Shown piece by piece: positions 1 through 7,317 of a stretch of DNA of 18,191 nt. The translations under genes were made by a program, and so were the position numbers. The stretch spans positions 1 through 18,191 of the forward strand of contig DNHK01000312.1 in NCBI GenBank assembly GCA_003485905.1, read 5' to 3'. The first letter of the stretch is position 1; the number at the start of each line of letters is the position of its first letter. The DNA comes from Gammaproteobacteria bacterium (GTDB lineage: Bacteria > Pseudomonadota > Gammaproteobacteria > Arenicellales > Arenicellaceae). The notes under the pieces are model-generated. The model made no database searches. It was not told where the DNA came from and saw only the letters and a program-made list of their open reading frames with translations.

Positions 1-744
1 GGGGGCCTAGCAACCTTTCCTTCGATTGCAAGTGCCGCTGAAGGCAATTTAGAGGCAAATGATTACGTTGGAATTTCGTTCTGGCTGATTTCAATGGCTC
101 TTGTAGCTGCAACAGCGTTCTTTTTCCTCGAGACGCAGCGAGTATCAGCCAAGTGGAAAACATCTCTGACTGTCTCCGGTCTTGTGACTTTAGTTGCTGC
201 AGTTCACTATTTTTACATGCGTGACGTTTGGGTTTCCACCGGAGAAACACCAACAGTTTATCGATACATTGATTGGCTTATAACTGTTCCTCTATTAATG
301 GTTGAGTTCTATCTGATCCTTAGAGCCGTTGGTGGGGCATCAGGGGGAATTTTCTGGCGCATTATGATTGGCACGCTTGTAATGTTAATTGGTGGCTATG
401 CTGGTGAAGTTGGCTATATCAATCAATGGGCAGGCTTCATAATTGGAATGGCCGGTTGGGCATTTATACTTTATGAAATCTTCCTTGGTGAAGCCGGTCG
501 TATGTCTGCAGAAAAAGCTTCCGCAGCTGTGAAGTCAGCATTTTCAACAATGCGTTGGATTGTCACAATCGGTTGGGCAATCTACCCGATTGGGTACTTC
601 TATGGTTATCTAGCAACAGGCGATCCTAAAGCATCTGCAGATATGCTCAACATCATCTATAATTTTGCTGACGTACTAAATAAAATTGCGTTCGGTGTGA
701 TTATCTGGAATGTAGCTGTCACTGAAAGTGAATCTGCAAGCTAA
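1..744 (+). CDS. Proteorhodopsin, green-type light-driven proton pump (5' partial)
   Basis: Seven-helix inner-membrane retinal protein that pumps protons outward in light. The frame is open from base 1, so the start and most of the signal peptide lie outside the window; the visible part begins just before the signal-peptide end (SIASAAEG) and continues 247 residues to TAA. Compared from memory with the first marine proteorhodopsin, all key positions are present: the His of the counter-ion pair (codon 205-207), the Asp proton acceptor in RYIDWLITVPLL (271-273), the Glu proton donor (304-306) and the retinal Schiff-base Lys in FADVLNKIAFG (682-684). The spectral-tuning position, eight residues after the acceptor Asp, is Leu (TTA, 295-297), which in this family means green rather than blue absorption. 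The retinal pathway lies directly downstream, but a terminator separates the two, so this gene probably has its own transcript. Confidence 0.97.
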   Translation, partial: GGLATFPSIASAAEGNLEANDYVGISFWLISMALVAATAFFFLETQRVSAKWKTSLTVSGLVTLVAAVHYFYMRDVWVSTGETPTVYRYIDWLITVPLLMVEFYLILRAVGGASGGIFWRIMIGTLVMLIGGYAGEVGYINQWAGFIIGMAGWAFILYEIFLGEAGRMSAEKASAAVKSAFSTMRWIVTIGWAIYPIGYFYGYLATGDPKASADMLNIIYNFADVLNKIAFGVIIWNVAVTESESAS

Positions 745-751
745 TATGTTT

Positions 752-780
752 AGGGGTGGTCTAAAAAGACCGCCCCTTTT
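752..780 (+). terminator. Rho-independent terminator after proteorhodopsin
   Basis: An 11-bp stem (AGGGGTGGTCT with AGACCGCCCCT, one T-G pair) closes a loop of four A and runs into TTTT. It starts 8 bases after the proteorhodopsin stop codon. A second small inverted repeat (CTGGA/TCCAG, 786-801) follows. The structure should end most proteorhodopsin transcripts before crtE, leaving the carotenoid genes to read-through or to a promoter between 781 and 863 that I cannot identify with confidence. Confidence 0.9.
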
Positions 781-863
781 ACTATCTGGAGATATTTCCA
801 GATTTGCCAAAGTTCCAACTTTATTCATATCGAATATGTAAACTGCATTGGGTTTCTAAGGCT

Positions 864-1898
864 ATGTCAAAGTTATGTTCTCTGGTAAACAGTGCTCAGG
901 TTCCCAATAAAACTGCTACAGTCTATTCATCCACTGATGTATCCTCTCTTGTTTGTTATGTAAAAAATTGCTTGCCTGAAAGTAACCACCCACTATCAGA
1001 GGCGGCCGCTCATCACTTTTTTAAGCCTGGTAAGTTACTGCGTGCCAAAATGGCAATAAGGGCATCAAATTATCTGAATATAGAACAGGTTGCTGCACTC
1101 CCATGGGCCGCTGCGGTTGAAATACTACACAATGCATCTTTGATACACGACGACATCTGCGACGGAGACGCCTTGCGTAGAGGCAGGCCATCTGTTTGGC
1201 ATAAATACGGTCCAGATACTGCGCTAATGCTTGGTGATTGGTTAATTGCACTCGCTTTTGAATTGGCCGCTGAGGCAGCTCAAATATCAGCTACGCCAGT
1301 ACTCGTTAAAATACTCGCTGATCAAATGAAATTAACAACTGTTGGCGAAGTTGGTGGGCTTGGTATTAAACAGATGATTAATTGGCATGATTACGTTGAT
1401 TTATCTGCTAACAAAACTGCTCCACTGCTAGCCGCCCCGCTTCAAGGCATCATGGCAATGGCTCAGCAAAATGACTCATCTGCACCTATTGTTGCTTATT
1501 TCAGGCGTCTTGGTAGCGCTTATCAAATTGCAAATGACATCTTAAACTTTGAAGGTACAGATGGTGCTGAGACACAAGGTTCAGATCTCGCACGCCGTTC
1601 CCCAAATGGAGTCACTGTGATCTACCGTCAAATGCTCAGCACACCAGAACAGATGAGATTTGATAGTTGGTACAGAACTAGCTGCAATTCCTTACTTGAA
1701 GACTGGCGCGATAAAATAATAGCATCAGAAGCATTGAACACTACCACAAGAAAAATGCATGAAATTTTTTGTGATTGTGAGCAATTATCAGAAGAACTTC
1801 CAGCTGAGTTATACGAAATCATATCCCCCCTTCATACAATGGTGAAACAGGTTTGTGAGAAATCAATTAGCTCGTTCATGCTTAATCGAGATGATTAG
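864..1898 (+). CDS. crtE: Polyprenyl diphosphate synthase, probable geranylgeranyl diphosphate synthase CrtE
   Basis: Predicted to make GGPP from IPP and allylic diphosphates, the first step of the local carotenoid pathway. The 344-residue product shows the trans-prenyltransferase signatures: GKLLR (about 56-60) for diphosphate binding and the first aspartate motif DDICD (96-100) followed by LRRGRPS. The first motif is the short DDxxD form without the two-residue insert common in bacterial CrtE. The second motif is NDILN (224-228) where DDxxD is usual, so two of its three Asp are Asn. The GGPP assignment therefore rests largely on its place at the head of crtIBY-blh. I chose the ATG at 864; a TTG at 804 would add 20 residues but lies inside the small inverted repeat behind the terminator and has a poorly spaced ribosome site. 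The crtI start lies 5 bases after its stop, which indicates one operon. Confidence 0.88.
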   Translation: MSKLCSLVNSAQVPNKTATVYSSTDVSSLVCYVKNCLPESNHPLSEAAAHHFFKPGKLLRAKMAIRASNYLNIEQVAALPWAAAVEILHNASLIHDDICDGDALRRGRPSVWHKYGPDTALMLGDWLIALAFELAAEAAQISATPVLVKILADQMKLTTVGEVGGLGIKQMINWHDYVDLSANKTAPLLAAPLQGIMAMAQQNDSSAPIVAYFRRLGSAYQIANDILNFEGTDGAETQGSDLARRSPNGVTVIYRQMLSTPEQMRFDSWYRTSCNSLLEDWRDKIIASEALNTTTRKMHEIFCDCEQLSEELPAELYEIISPLHTMVKQVCEKSISSFMLNRDD

Positions 1899-1903
1899 TA
1901 AAT

Positions 1904-3442
1904 ATGCCGTCACAACCTAATAAACTCCATCAAAACGTTGTCTTACCAAAAGAAGATAATTCAAGTGATATTCTAGTGATTGGTGCTGGCTTTGGTGGTA
2001 TTGCGGCAGCGTTAAGGATGCGTGCCAAAGGGTTTTCTGTTACTCTTCTTGACCGATTACCTGAAATCGGCGGCCGGGCGCAAGTTTTTTCAAGAGGTGG
2101 TTTCATACATGATGCTGGTCCAACAGTCATTACGGCTCCATTCCTATTCGATGAATTATATGAATTATTTGGAGAAAAGCGCTCTGACTATCTTGAATTT
2201 AAAGGATTAGACCCTTGGTACAGGTTCTATTTTCATGGAGGCCATAAATTCGATTACAGGGCAAGTATTGAGGACACAAAGAAGGAAATTAAACGTTTTA
2301 ATCCTGCTGATGTTGCTGGATATGATAGACTTCTTGCTGCTTCAAAGAGTATTTTTGAGATTGGTTTTGAAAAGCTTTCAACAAAACCGTTCACTAATTT
2401 TTTTACCATGCTCCAACAGCTGCCATCACTAATAAGATTAAGGTGTTATAGAACTGTTGATGGAATGGTTAGAAGTCATATTAAGCATCCCTTACTACGA
2501 CAAGCATTCTCAATTCATCCACTACTAGTGGGTGGAAATCCTTTTAGTACAACCTCAATTTATTGCTTAATTCATTATTTGGAACGTCGTTGGGGTGTCT
2601 ATTTCTGCATGGGTGGGACGGGTAAGATTGTCAGTGAATTATACCGGCTTCTGGAGCGAACTGGGGTGAATGTTGTTACAAATACTGACGTTACAGAGAT
2701 AATTATAAAAAATGATCGTGCAACAGGTTGTCGAAGCAGAGATGGAAGATCCTTTAACGCTAATCGTATTATTTGTAACGCTGATCCACCAACCGTTTAT
2801 AGTGAAATGTTGCCAAAATCAGTTGCGCGCAGAAAACGCATTTTACCTACCTCTTTAAATCAATACTCAATGGGCCTCTTTGTGTTGTTTTTTGGTACAC
2901 GAAAAACTTATCCTAATCTTGCCCACCACACAATTTGGATGGGGCCACGATTTAAAGAGTTATTAAGGGACATATTTGACCGGAAATTACTTAGCGATGA
3001 TTTCTCATTATATATTCATCGACCGACTGCCACAGACCCTAGTTTTGCACCTGATGGATGTGATAGCTTTTATGTTTTATGCCCAGTCCCTAACCTTCTT
3101 GCCGATATTGATTGGAAGATAAAAGGCTCATGGTTACGATCACGTATAATAGATGAGCTAGAGGCTACTATAATGCCCGATCTTAAATCTTGTATTACTG
3201 ATGACTTTTGGATGACACCAGAAGACTTCAAAAAAGATTATAGATCTATGCACGGTGCTGGATTTTCAATTTCGCCAATATTTTCCCAATCAGCTTGGTT
3301 TCGCTACCACAATCGTGACCCACATATTCCAAATTTGTATTTTTCTACTGCTGGTGCGCATCCAGGTGCAGGCATCCCTGGTGTGTTATGTTCTGCAAAA
3401 GTTGTTGAGAACCTTATCGATGAAGAGGAAATTTTTCCCTAA
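1904..3442 (+). CDS. crtI: Phytoene desaturase CrtI
   Basis: FAD-dependent, membrane-associated desaturase that introduces double bonds into phytoene to give lycopene. The 512-residue length fits the bacterial CrtI family. The N-terminus has the dinucleotide-binding fold DILVIGAGFGG (about 22-32), followed by the acidic strand end and the EIGGRAQVF segment typical of CrtI-type oxidoreductases. Near the C-terminus, LYFSTAGAHPGAGIPGVL is the hallmark second flavin-binding block of this family. It starts 5 bases after crtE and lacks a strong ribosome site, consistent with translation coupled to crtE. A 57-base spacer with a small hairpin separates it from crtB. Confidence 0.96.
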   Translation: MPSQPNKLHQNVVLPKEDNSSDILVIGAGFGGIAAALRMRAKGFSVTLLDRLPEIGGRAQVFSRGGFIHDAGPTVITAPFLFDELYELFGEKRSDYLEFKGLDPWYRFYFHGGHKFDYRASIEDTKKEIKRFNPADVAGYDRLLAASKSIFEIGFEKLSTKPFTNFFTMLQQLPSLIRLRCYRTVDGMVRSHIKHPLLRQAFSIHPLLVGGNPFSTTSIYCLIHYLERRWGVYFCMGGTGKIVSELYRLLERTGVNVVTNTDVTEIIIKNDRATGCRSRDGRSFNANRIICNADPPTVYSEMLPKSVARRKRILPTSLNQYSMGLFVLFFGTRKTYPNLAHHTIWMGPRFKELLRDIFDRKLLSDDFSLYIHRPTATDPSFAPDGCDSFYVLCPVPNLLADIDWKIKGSWLRSRIIDELEATIMPDLKSCITDDFWMTPEDFKKDYRSMHGAGFSISPIFSQSAWFRYHNRDPHIPNLYFSTAGAHPGAGIPGVLCSAKVVENLIDEEEIFP

Positions 3443-3450
3443 ACTGTCAA

Positions 3451-3467
3451 ATCTCTACCCTAGAGGT
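3451..3467 (+). other. Small hairpin in the crtI-crtB spacer
   Basis: ATCTCTA and TAGAGGT form a 7-bp stem (one T-G pair) around a 3-base loop, 9 bases after the crtI stop. It is not followed by a T run, so it does not look like a terminator. It could be an mRNA processing or stability element inside the operon, or chance. Confidence 0.3.
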
Positions 3468-3499
3468 ATTTAGTCTATTGATGTAGCGTTGAATAATTG

Positions 3500-4423
3500 A
3501 TGCACCCAAACGAAAAAATAACACCGTTTCAGTCTCTATCAATAAATGGTCGCAGCTTTTACTGGGCGAGCATTTTTCTATCCCCTTACGATAGAAAAAA
3601 AGCAGCTAGATTATATGCATTTTGCCGGATTCTTGATGACCTAGCAGATGGCGACATACCGGGTGGAGAAGCTCGCCTTACTCAGCTGCAATCTGAGCTT
3701 CAATCAAGCAATGAAGATTATGATTTCGCTTCCTCTGGGTTTGAATTTTTCCCCCATGATGTGTCATCTTTGAGGCCAGTTCTTTCTGCCTTATTAGATG
3801 GATTGGTTCAAGATGCGGGAGGGATAATTCGCCTAAATTCTAAGCGGGATTTACTTAGATATGCTTACTGCGTTGCAGGGACTGTTGGTCTATTGATGTG
3901 TGAAACTTTGAATTGTCATAATCCTCTAGCCAAATCGCATGCTATCGACCTTGGCATTGGCATGCAATTAACAAATATTGCCCGTGACGTTTTAGAGGAT
4001 GCCCGTATGGGTCGACGTTATATCCCAGGAGAGTGGGTGTCAGACCTCTCCCCTGAAGCAATTTGCATTGCCGCAAAAAAAGTAAATTCTTCTGAAAATT
4101 TACTTGTCAAAAAAGCCGTGAAACAGCTGCTAACGCTCGCAGATAAATATTACCAAAGTGGGACCATCGGCTATAGATATTTACCTTGGAGAGCTCGTAT
4201 TTCTATCGCTGTTGCGGCTGAGGTCTATCGTGAGATTGGTATGCAGCTTGCTCAATCAGGCTACAGCTGGCATATGGGTAGACAGGTTACCAGCAAAGCT
4301 TCCAAGCTACGATGCTCATTTAAGGCGATTATGAACTTAATTTTCTGTCGGCGTCGAATGGATTCAGAAACACACGATTACACATTGCATAATGCCCTTA
4401 AAGGACTACCAAATATCAAATAA
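3500..4423 (+). CDS. crtB: Phytoene synthase CrtB
   Basis: Condenses two GGPP molecules head to head into phytoene, the first committed carotenoid step. The 307-residue protein has both metal/diphosphate-binding motifs of the squalene/phytoene synthase family: DDLAD (46-50) in YAFCRILDDLAD and DVLED (163-167) in LTNIARDVLEDARMGRRYIP, the latter an almost exact family signature. A TTG directly before the ATG could add one residue, but ATG at 3500 is the natural start. No clear Shine-Dalgarno sequence precedes it. It lies between crtI and crtY on the same strand, with 57 and 18 bases of spacing. Confidence 0.96.
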   Translation: MHPNEKITPFQSLSINGRSFYWASIFLSPYDRKKAARLYAFCRILDDLADGDIPGGEARLTQLQSELQSSNEDYDFASSGFEFFPHDVSSLRPVLSALLDGLVQDAGGIIRLNSKRDLLRYAYCVAGTVGLLMCETLNCHNPLAKSHAIDLGIGMQLTNIARDVLEDARMGRRYIPGEWVSDLSPEAICIAAKKVNSSENLLVKKAVKQLLTLADKYYQSGTIGYRYLPWRARISIAVAAEVYREIGMQLAQSGYSWHMGRQVTSKASKLRCSFKAIMNLIFCRRRMDSETHDYTLHNALKGLPNIK

Positions 4424-4441
4424 ATTATGGTAATTTAATCT

Positions 4442-5536
4442 ATGCCAGCTATACAAATCATTGGTGATGGATGTGCAGGGCTCTCACTTGCAGCACGTGC
4501 GAGAGAGCTGCCAGACCATCAGTTAACATTGATTGTCCCAGAAGGAGCTCCACGACAGCAAGAACACATATGGGGTTTTTGGCACCTCCCAATTCTTAAT
4601 ACAGCAGCGGGGCTCTCTCATTGTTCTTGGAAGAATTGGCAAGTTGTAACTAATGAGAAAACAGTTGTACTCACTTCAATTAACTACCCCTACCATGCCA
4701 TTTACCGTAGTCGTTGGACCTCTATGTGCAAGGAGCTTGCAATTGCACATGGCGTCAAAATTGTTAGTCAGTCAAAAGTAGCAAGCGATCAGAAAGCACA
4801 AATTCTTGATACCAGGCCGCAACCAGTCCCACATGGACAACTGATGCAGCATTTTATAGGTTGGGAGGTGTTGGCTAAAAGTGGTTCTTTTAATCCATCC
4901 GTTGCAACAATGATGGATTTCCGATGTGATCAGTCACGTGGTATTCATTTTATATATGTCTTACCATTTTCTGATAGCGAAGCTCTTGTCGAATCCACTA
5001 TGTTTAGCTGTGATAGAGAACCAGATGAATTTTTTGAGAAAGCAATTTTAGACTACCTAAAACTTTGTCATTCTAAGCAAGTTGTTTCAGTGAAGCGCAC
5101 TGAAAAAGGCGCGATTCCAATGGGCTTATTAGAGCGCTCAGACGTTTCTGTAGTAGGTCTCGGTGGAAATGGCGGCGCAATCAAACCTTCTAGTGGTTAC
5201 GCATTTTATTTCATTCAAAAGCAAATATCTGTAGCAATTTTATCAGCTCAAACCAAAAACAAATTAATGAAAATCACCTCACCTCATAAAAACATTGATT
5301 TATGGATGGATCAAATGTTTGTAAAAGTTCTTAAAGAATGGCCTGCCGTCACCCCCCATATATTTATACAGCTTGCCGATGCATTAAGTGGTGATGAATT
5401 CGCTTTATTTATGAGTGGGGAAGCATGTTGGCGCCTTCGCTTGAAGGTGATTTTTTCGATGCCTAAATGGATTTTTATCAGATCATTTATACAGTCACTT
5501 TATAGTAATTTTTTAAAATTTAAAATAGGCGCTTAA
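4442..5536 (+). CDS. crtY: Lycopene beta-cyclase CrtY
   Basis: Flavin-dependent cyclase that closes the two ends of lycopene to give beta-carotene. The 364-residue product matches the proteobacterial CrtY family: an N-terminal nucleotide-binding segment IIGDGCAGLSLA, QHFIGWEV and TMMDFRC in the middle, YVLPFSDSEALVESTMFS, and the GLGGNGGAIKPSSGYAF block that in CrtY usually reads GxxGGxxxPSTGYAF. Its TAA stop shares two bases with the ATG of blh, so the two are almost certainly translated together. Confidence 0.93.
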   Translation: MPAIQIIGDGCAGLSLAARARELPDHQLTLIVPEGAPRQQEHIWGFWHLPILNTAAGLSHCSWKNWQVVTNEKTVVLTSINYPYHAIYRSRWTSMCKELAIAHGVKIVSQSKVASDQKAQILDTRPQPVPHGQLMQHFIGWEVLAKSGSFNPSVATMMDFRCDQSRGIHFIYVLPFSDSEALVESTMFSCDREPDEFFEKAILDYLKLCHSKQVVSVKRTEKGAIPMGLLERSDVSVVGLGGNGGAIKPSSGYAFYFIQKQISVAILSAQTKNKLMKITSPHKNIDLWMDQMFVKVLKEWPAVTPHIFIQLADALSGDEFALFMSGEACWRLRLKVIFSMPKWIFIRSFIQSLYSNFLKFKIGA

Positions 5537-6387
5537 TGTTGCTCAATTCTTTAATTTCAGATTTTAGCACTCTTGACTTTGCTGCACTTATGGCAATTTC
5601 ACTAATAGGCTTACCCCATGGCGCTGCAGATGGGGCAATTGCAGGGTATATCGGTTATACAAGGCAGCCTGGTAGCTTGTTTAAATTCTTTGGTCTTTAC
5701 ATCGCAATGGCTGTGTTAGTCATATTGTTTTGGATGCTATTCCCTACAATCTCACTGATGGTTTTTTTAACAATAAGTATCATTCATTTTGGTCTTGACG
5801 TTGCCCGCACAAAGCAAGGATGGATGTCTTTAGTACAAGGATACGCTCACGGATGTGTGGTAATAGTTGGTATTAGCCAATGCCATAAAGAAGAAGTCCT
5901 ACAAATTTATTCTTTCCTTATTGGCAAGGATGCTGGTCCAGTTTGGGTTATGATTGATTTTATTTCTATTATTTTTCTGATTGTCTTGGTCTTTTATACA
6001 TGCAAAGCAATCTTAGACACCAAATGGCGTCTTGAGTTTATCGAGCTATTGGTTTTGCTTATATTATTTTCACAGTTTCCACCTTTAGTTAGTTTTGCAA
6101 TTTATTTTTGTGGCCTTCATTCAGTCCGTCACTTTCGAAATATTTGGCTGCCTTTGAGAAATACCATTCCTTTAAGAAATATTTGCCTTCAAATCGCTAG
6201 TTTTACTTGTATCACTTGGGCATTGGGGGGATTGATAATTTGGCTGGCTATGTTTCAGGTCTCAGCCGACGTAGCATTTATTCGTATTATATTTATTGGA
6301 CTAGCAGCGTTAACCGTTCCTCACATGATATTAGTAGATGGATTATACCATCGTCATCTAAGTGTTACATCATGTGGTAAACCTTAA
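5536..6387 (+). CDS. blh: Beta-carotene 15,15'-dioxygenase (Brp/Blh family)
   Basis: Iron-dependent integral membrane enzyme that cleaves beta-carotene into two retinal molecules, supplying the proteorhodopsin chromophore. The 283-residue protein is strongly hydrophobic with several predicted membrane helices. The conserved His of the Blh family are in place: GLPHGAADG (His28), IIHFG (His84), CGLHSVRH (His195 and His199) and TVPHMILVDG (His263). Its start overlaps the crtY stop. It is the last gene of the cassette here; the frequent neighbour idi (IPP isomerase) does not follow. Confidence 0.95.
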   Translation: MLLNSLISDFSTLDFAALMAISLIGLPHGAADGAIAGYIGYTRQPGSLFKFFGLYIAMAVLVILFWMLFPTISLMVFLTISIIHFGLDVARTKQGWMSLVQGYAHGCVVIVGISQCHKEEVLQIYSFLIGKDAGPVWVMIDFISIIFLIVLVFYTCKAILDTKWRLEFIELLVLLILFSQFPPLVSFAIYFCGLHSVRHFRNIWLPLRNTIPLRNICLQIASFTCITWALGGLIIWLAMFQVSADVAFIRIIFIGLAALTVPHMILVDGLYHRHLSVTSCGKP

Positions 6388-6407
6388 TATTTTTAGCATT
6401 CACCTAG

Positions 6408-6425
6408 AATTTTAAGATTAAAATT
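6408..6425 (+). terminator. AT-only palindrome after blh, possible weak terminator
   Basis: AATTTTAA and TTAAAATT form a perfect 8-bp stem with a 2-base loop, 20 bases after the blh stop, followed by GGTTTT. With no G-C pair the stem is weak, so it is only a candidate end for the crt-blh transcript. Nothing else that looks like a terminator is visible before 6525. Confidence 0.25.
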
Positions 6426-6524
6426 GGTTTTAACTAGTATCCATACTTCGCTTAATTACCTAAATTCAACAAGTAAGTGCAACTCAACGTGTCGTAATAG
6501 AGGTTAATCTGCGGAAGCATCATA

Positions 6525-6552
6525 GCCTTTCGTTCCGGCAAGAATGAAAGGC
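6525..6552 (+). promoter_or_regulatory. Hairpin masking the ribosome site of the IS30 transposase remnant
   Basis: GCCTTTCGTTC (6525-6535) pairs with GAATGAAAGGC (6542-6552) over 11 bp with one G-T pair and a 6-base loop. The right arm contains the AAAGG that would serve as ribosome site for the ATG at 6557. Hairpins that hide the transposase ribosome site from read-through transcripts are known in several IS families; applying that here is inference. Confidence 0.5.
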
Positions 6553-6556
6553 ACAT

Positions 6557-6757
6557 ATGAGACGCTACACTCAGTTAACCCAAGATCAAAGATACCAGAT
6601 ACAGGTATTAATGAAAGCGGGACTGAACCAGACAGAGACGGTACTAATTGTGTGTGTTCATAAGTCTACGATCTGCCGTGAATTCAAACGTAATACAGGC
6701 TTGCGTGGTTACTGACCAAAGCAAGCCCACAGGCTAAATCTGGACTTAGCCAACTAG
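6557..6757 (+). pseudogene. IS30-family transposase, N-terminal remnant
   Basis: Translation from the ATG gives 52 residues matching the IS30 helix-turn-helix N-terminus: RRYTQLTQDQRYQI, then KAGLNQTE and VHKSTICREFKRNTGLRGY. A TGA at 6713 stands where the family has an Arg codon (GYRPKQA), and the same frame continues with PKQAHRLNLDLAN to a TAG at 6755. The catalytic DDE part of the roughly 320-residue transposase is absent. This is a dead left-end fragment, with no right end found in the window. I could not confirm a terminal inverted repeat. Confidence 0.85.
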
Positions 6758-6764
6758 GTGTTGC

Positions 6765-7105
6765 ATAAAACGACTAATCTTACCCCCCTTGCTGGCTGTC
6801 AGTGTGAGCGGTGAGGCTGTAGCAGCTAATGATGAAGCTATTCTGCTGCATTGTTTTGGTGACGCCACGATTGAAAAAACATACGAATTGCGAGAGATGG
6901 GTCTTGGCTAGAGCCCGGCCTTATTCCTAACAGAGATGCAAGGTTTAAGAGCGCTGGAGGCATTTGGTATTACAAAAATGAGGACGTGAATGGCAACCCG
7001 ATAGAATACCGCTTTTCTATAGAGACAATGAAACGGGTCCTAACAGTCGGTGACAGTTGGGTTTTTTCTCATTGTTTCCCCAACCAAAACCCATTCACCA
7101 ACTAG
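6765..7105 (+). pseudogene. Frameshifted small secreted protein, function unknown
   Basis: One frame from 6765 reads like a signal peptide and mature start: (I)KRLILPPLLAVSVSGEAVAA, then NDEAILLHCFGD and EKTYELREMGLG to TAG at 6909. A second frame takes over around 6890-6910 with SWLEPGLIPNRDARFK, SAGGIWYYKNEDV and NPIEYRFS, ending at TAG 7103. Joined, the two make a plausible exported protein of about 110 residues. The expected start codon is ATA, possibly a mutated ATG, and it sits 8 bases after the last IS30 remnant codon. I do not recognise the family. The last residues may come from unrelated flanking sequence, because the repeat at 7049 begins inside this frame. Confidence 0.45.
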
Positions 7106-7127
7106 CAAAAAGAAGGTGTCTGTCACC
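7049..7127. repeat. 79-bp segment bounded by inverted GGTGACAG/CTGTCACC
   Basis: GGTGACAG (7049-7056) and CTGTCACC (7120-7127) are perfect inverted 8-mers. Inside lies a further pair, GTTGGG (7056-7061) and CCCAAC (7079-7084). The right end reads GGTGTCTGTCACC. The layout is that of a miniature or decayed transposon end, sitting between the frameshifted secreted protein and the first umuC fragment. No family assigned. Confidence 0.4.
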
Positions 7128-7179
7128 CACTATTTTGTTATGAGTCTCGCAAAGCGCTTGGTTCATACTATCCATCTAT

Positions 7180-7317
7180 TTACTCAATCTGGACGTACGG
7201 AATATTACACCATCGTGTCGTATAGCGAGGTGACAAACGCTCCTGACGCATACGCCATTTTGCTCCCTTTGGCGATAATCCAAGCCCAATAGAATCACGT
7301 CCAAACCGTGCATTGAG
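7180..7317 (-). pseudogene. umuC: UmuC-type DNA polymerase V subunit, C-terminal remnant (copy A, reverse)
   Basis: On the minus strand, 45 residues from 7317 to TAA at 7182-7180 read LNARFGRDSIGLGLSP, KGAKWRMRQERLSPRYTTRW and CNIPYVQIE. This is the C-terminal end (DUF4113 part) of UmuC-type translesion polymerases, whose E. coli member ends in a similar LSPRYTTR segment. All upstream catalytic domains are missing: the homology stops at 7317, where the sequence joins the start of the plus-strand copy. Codons show mostly silent differences from copy B, so it was once a separate functional gene. Confidence 0.88.

Noticed and set aside
804..863. TTG-initiated extension of crtE by 20 residues
   Set aside because: The TTG directly follows the small inverted repeat behind the terminator, has a poorly placed ribosome site, and the extra residues add no family homology; ATG at 864 is more natural.
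7050..7292. 80-codon plus-strand frame
   Set aside because: It runs antisense across the reverse umuC fragment, whose homology explains the sequence.
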